Source of the DNA: Nonomuraea angiospora | GTDB lineage: Bacteria; Actinomycetota; Actinomycetes; Streptosporangiales; Streptosporangiaceae | Length of the DNA stretch: 64,000 nucleotides | NCBI RefSeq assembly: GCF_014873145.1 | Contig: NZ_JADBEK010000001.1 | Location: 5,332,001 to 5,396,000, forward strand | Direction: 5' to 3' | Shown: piece by piece, positions 60,995 to 64,000 of the stretch | Numbering within the stretch: the stretch's first letter is position 1 | Layout: each line of letters begins with the position of its first letter | Notes under the pieces: model-generated | The model's input: only the letters and a program-made list of their open reading frames with translations | What the model was told of the DNA's origin: nothing | Databases searched by the model: none | Position numbers and translations under genes: made by a program

Positions 60995-61260
60995 TTTGGC
61001 GATAGTGTTATTGAAATCCTTCAGTCGATCAGGGTTGACCTGGACAAAGCTTATGACCTTGGGGCGATATTGCGCGCGATTGAGTACTTGCCAAATCTCT
61101 GTGAGGTGGTTACGAAAATACCGCCGACGGCAACAATGACGCCGTTGGTATGCGCCAGCAGACTACCGTCTGCCACGGGCCGGACGTTTGCCGCCGCGGA
61201 CCGGGCGACACGTCGGCTGAGCTCGGGTTCCCGGGCGGTGGCGTGCCATCAGGCCCGAGT
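60995..61260 (-). pseudogene. broken gene remnant upstream of the acidic protein
   Basis: One minus frame reads SAAANVRPVADGSLLAHTNG then VIVAVGGIFVTTS. The sense continues in another frame as YFRNHLTEIWQVLNRAQYRP then KVISFVQVNPDRLKDFNNTI and a stop near 60995. The composition is low-GC like the neighbouring acidic gene. Family not recognised; possibly the C-terminus of an enzyme cut by rearrangement. Confidence 0.35.
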
Positions 61261-61404
61261 TGCTGCGTCGAATCGTGCGACTCCTTCGGACCCAGAAATG
61301 CGTCGGCGATATGGTCGTCCAGAGGCTGACCCTGTGAAATTGCCGGCCGTCCTCGCAGGACATCAGGTTATGGAGTCTTTCTTTCCTATAGTCAGCCCGT
61401 CCGT

Positions 61405-61968
61405 TCAGAGCAGATTCAGATGATCGAGCGCCAGATATCCGAGATCGACGTCCGTCATCGAACCCTCGCGCAGGGATTGGCGGAAACGTGCCAATGAGAC
61501 CAGGACCGGTTCGCAGAATTCGTCACCGACAGGTGCCGGGCTCCCGACCCGCCGGCAGTTCCTGGCCACTGCCACGTGTCGCCTCGTCGTCGCCGACGCC
61601 GAGAGCCATGTGCTGCTGATGATCTGGATCTCCCCGGCATATCCGGTCTCTTCCAGCAATTCCTTGCGAGCGGCCTCGGCCAGAGTGTCGCCCGGCTCCA
61701 CGTGACCACCGGGCATCTCGTCGAGAATCGCACTCGGTCCAGGACGGAACTGCCGCACCAGGACCACTTGCCCGTCATCGGTCAGCGCGAGAACAGCGAT
61801 GCTCTGCCCACCGTCGATCAGGTCCCAGCTACTGGTGCGCCCGTCCGGAAGCACATAACGTCGAGTCAGAATACGCAAGTATCCGGACGGTCCCCGTGAG
61901 GACGTTTCATCCAGAGGCTCCCAGTGACGAATGGTCGAGTCCGCAGCTTCGTCCCGAGGCAATGACAT
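61405..61968 (-). CDS. Nudix hydrolase
   Basis: 187 aa. The Nudix box is GHVEPGDTLAEAARKELLEE followed by TGY; the consensus GX5EX7REUXEEXGU is met except that the first E is Asp and RE is KE. Core strands SIAVLALTDDGQVVLVRQFR and the following LDEMPGGHVEPG are typical of ADP-ribose/nucleoside-diphosphate-sugar Nudix enzymes. The start at 61968 is supported by GGAG about 10 nt upstream; 61992 is an alternative. Confidence 0.88.
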   Translation of the reverse strand: MSLPRDEAADSTIRHWEPLDETSSRGPSGYLRILTRRYVLPDGRTSSWDLIDGGQSIAVLALTDDGQVVLVRQFRPGPSAILDEMPGGHVEPGDTLAEAARKELLEETGYAGEIQIISSTWLSASATTRRHVAVARNCRRVGSPAPVGDEFCEPVLVSLARFRQSLREGSMTDVDLGYLALDHLNLL

Positions 61969-62038
61969 CCACCTTCTCCAACTGTTTGGCATGAAGATGC
62001 CATCTTATATGGATCGGCTTCAGCGGGAAGGCGGTGAG

Positions 62039-62665
62039 TCAGTTTTCCTGTTCCGTTATTCGCAGCGCGAGGTACGGCCACCCTGGAAGCTCGATCCTAA
62101 CACTGCCCTCGAACACGCCACTGATCGGGGTGATCGTCATGTTCCACGTGTCAATCACCTCGACATGATGAGGTCGTGACGGCAGGTCCAGCGAGACCGT
62201 AGCGGGTTGACGGCGCCCCAAGTAGCGCAGCGTCTGCTTGTCGGTGACGGACTCCATGATGGTGCGCAGGAAACCGATGCGGGACGGGCTTTCTCAGTAG
62301 AGGGTGCCACCCCTGCTTAACCACGCCCGGTCGCCGTTATTGACGTATGACTCACCATGCCCGGGATAACCGCCTCGGGTGGCACACTCCCAGAATCGGC
62401 GCACCAGCTCCTGGCCGGGAATGTTGCCCCAACGCCTGCCCAGGTCGCCCTCGTAGGAGATCTCATCGAGCACCGCGGGCTTGCCGACCTTGTCCAGCCA
62501 TTCCGTGGTCAAGGCGGTGTCCCAATGCTGGATGCTCTGATGGCTTATCCACGGCTTGCTGAAATCGTAGATATTTCCCTTCTCCCACATTCGGTTTCCA
62601 TTGTGTATCGACAGCAACCGTTCGTACGGATCGATCTGCCGCACGAATCTGAGCAGATCATCCCA
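62039..62665 (-). pseudogene. glycoside hydrolase (DUF4038/DUF5605, apiosidase-like) pseudogene
   Basis: The minus-strand frame reads WDDLLRFVRQIDPYERLLSI, HQSIQHWDTALTTEWLDKVG, AVLDEISYEGDLGRRWGNIP and RRFWECATRGGYPGHGESYV, then a TGA at 62294-62296. It continues in the same frame as ESPSRIGFLRTIMESVTDKQ and VEVIDTWNMTITPISGVFEG, the DUF5605 C-terminal domain. The TGA sits where Gly (GGA) is expected before ESP, so a single G-to-T change made it. The N-terminal half is missing at the IS5 relic boundary. Confidence 0.75.
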
Positions 62666-62744
62666 GTTTCGGGTGCCGCGTCCGGGCGGCGGTCGTCCCC
62701 GTACTCGCCCCGATCGAGTCCGCGCCGACATCGGCGGCTCGCTC

Positions 62745-62992
62745 GGCTGCGCCGGCGTGGTATCAGATGCACCATCCCTGAAAAGAAGGATCAGGCGGCT
62801 CACCGCCGCGCACGTGGATCACGCGGCGGCCGACCTCCCGCCTTCGACAAGGTCGACTACCGCGAGCGCCACGCCGTCGAGTGCGCGATCAACCGGCTCA
62901 AGCGCAACCGCGCCGTGGCCACGCGGTACGACAAGCTGGCCGTCCGCTACGAAGCGACCGTGCATATCGCCTGCATCAACGAGTGGTTGTGA
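62745..62992 (+). pseudogene. C-terminal fragment of an IS5-type transposase
   Basis: The plus-strand frame reads ARLRRRGIRCTIPEKKDQAA, then GSRGGRPPAFDKVDYRERHA and VECAINRLKRNRAVATRYDK, ending at VHIACINEWL. This is the C-terminal end with the catalytic Glu (ERHAVEC) of a common actinomycete IS5-family transposase. The rest of the gene is absent. Confidence 0.8.
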
Positions 62993-63058
62993 CCAGGGCC
63001 ACGGCTGGGATCCTGCACAATCTGTCCAACGGTGGCCTGTACGTCTGGAAAGGGGCCG

Positions 63059-63403
63059 ATGGTGGGGCGCGAGTACATCCGACTGAAGGCGGAAAACGAG
63101 GGCGGCGAACTCATCGTGGAGCCGTCTGAGGACGCCCTCTACGAGATGATCACTGAGCTCACCCTGCCCGACAACACCTTCGTCATCGTCGAACCAGACG
63201 AAGACGACCCCACCTGGTTCGCCTCAGTCGCCCGCCTCGACGATGGCACCTACGAGGTTGAATACCGCGACCCCCTTCGTCGGTATCACCGCCTCGACAT
63301 CGCGACCGACCCAAGCCGCATCGCGTCCGACGTCACCACCTGGACCGCTCAGGCATCTCGAGCACACGCAGCCCTCAGCCGAGACTCCTCACCCGACTTC
63401 TGA
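63059..63403 (+). CDS. small acidic hypothetical protein
   Basis: 114 aa from ATG 63059, preceded by GGAAAGGGG. It reads VGREYIRLKAENEGGELIVE, ALYEMITELTLPDNTFVIVE, YEVEYRDPLRRYHRLDIATD, a soluble alpha/beta pattern of the kind seen in small immunity-like proteins. No family assigned. Its 3' end overlaps the convergent recombinase gene by about 15 bp. Confidence 0.65.
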   Translation: MVGREYIRLKAENEGGELIVEPSEDALYEMITELTLPDNTFVIVEPDEDDPTWFASVARLDDGTYEVEYRDPLRRYHRLDIATDPSRIASDVTTWTAQASRAHAALSRDSSPDF

Positions 63404-64000
63404 AACAGGCTCTAGTTCGGCCGCGAGTAGGAAGTCGGCGACCTTTCCCGGCATGTCGAGGGCGACCGCCAGCTCCGAGGCCGGGACGTCCTGGTGGACG
63501 GCGGTGTGTTCAGGCATGAGGTCGGCAACGGCCGTGCGGATGGCACCGCGGCTGACGTCGTGTTCGCGGGCAAGGCTGGCGATGAACTGGCCGTCCAGGT
63601 ACGCGGCGCGTACGGCGGCGGCCTTCGCTGCCGTGACGACTGGGCGTCGGCCGCCCTTGTTGCCCTTCGCCTCGGCGGCCCGCAGCCCGTCGTACGTCAG
63701 CTCGCGCTGGAGTTCGCCGGCTGCGGCGAGGGCTGCACCGTGAACTTCACGGTGGACAGCAGTTCTCCGGTGCGCGGGTGGCGGGCGGTGAGGTCCATCG
63801 CGGAGAACGCGCCGTCGTGGATGCGCAGGGCGAGGCGGCCGGTGTGGAGGACGTCGAGCACGTCGAGGATGTGCTGGGTGCCGCGCACGAGGCGGAACAT
63901 CTCGGAGATGTGCCCGGTGTCGCCCGGCCGTGCGTAGGCGAGCAGCTCGCCGAACTTCGTTCGTTGCAGCGGGTGGAGGCGGCTGGAGGTGCCGGCCTCT
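63389..64000 (-). pseudogene. serine recombinase (resolvase/invertase) with a frameshift; N-terminus beyond the right edge
   Basis: The minus strand entering at 64000 encodes the resolvase core (HPLQRTKFGELLAYARPGDT; MFRLVRGTQHILDVLDVLHT; DGAFSAMDLTARHPRTGELL). At about 63737 the frame shifts; in the next frame ALAAAGELQRELTYDGLRAA continues into the C-terminal HTH (IASLAREHDVSRGAIRTAVA) and a stop at 63389. One indel separates the halves. The catalytic Ser region lies outside the window. Confidence 0.75.

Overview
The window is high-GC actinobacterial DNA. Strong G/C bias at third codon positions, GTG starts, translationally coupled (ATGA/GTGA) gene pairs and families such as DUF5685, DUF6225, a PopR/ClgR-type Clp regulator and a mycobacterial-type Hyc complex point to a filamentous actinomycete. 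Streptosporangiales (Nonomuraea/Actinomadura-like) is my best guess, not a proof. About half the window is orderly operons; the rest is an accessory scrapyard of truncated transposases, recombinases and frameshifted genes.

Layout. 1-8.6 kb: one tightly coupled biosynthetic operon, cut by the left edge. It has two ketosynthase/degenerate-ketosynthase pairs, an ACP, a ketoreductase, an FAD oxidoreductase, an acyltransferase and a thioester-reductase-like enzyme, and looks like a reducing type II polyketide/fatty-acid system. 8.7-12.9 kb: fossils (tyrosine recombinase tail, a JetA/DUF2397 fragment of a Wadjet-type defence system, a fragment of a large unidentified protein) around a compact ClpP island. 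The island has a normal ClpP, a ClpP paralogue lacking the catalytic serine, and a convergent XRE-type regulator ending in YALAA, the tmRNA-type degradation tag. 13.1-20.1 kb: six coupled genes for a membrane complex related to hydrogenase-4/complex I. Its large subunit has lost all nickel-ligand cysteines; the gene order matches M. tuberculosis Rv0082-Rv0087.

20.2-30 kb: single housekeeping or accessory genes (HIT, GNAT, quinone oxidoreductase, ArsR-SRPBCC fusion with a reductase, ankyrin-like protein, DinB, membrane proteins) mixed with relics. 30-37 kb: small secreted proteins among debris of a tyrosine recombinase, a TraB/FtsK-like protein, Tn3-type and rve-type elements, plus a partial duplication shared with 25.5 kb. 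37-43 kb: a frameshifted TPR protein divergent from an MFS transporter-TPR protein-PHP metallohydrolase operon.

42.9-54 kb: a LacI-controlled locus. A minus-strand run encodes a complete Dpp/Opp-type ABC importer with a histidine phosphatase, an EEP-family phosphodiesterase/nuclease, the solute-binding protein and a secreted PLD-like protein. The divergent plus-strand run encodes a DUF6772-like protein, a small protein and the LacI regulator. Two AT-rich palindromes in the intergenic region, one a perfect 20-mer, are the likely operators. 54.6-57 kb: an inactivated integrase beside the 3' half of a tRNA-Arg gene, i.e. the end of an integrated element. 57-64 kb: a cysteine-tailed DUF5685 protein, a small membrane protein, IS5-type relics, a low-GC pocket with an acidic small protein, a Nudix hydrolase, a glycosidase pseudogene and an edge-truncated serine recombinase.
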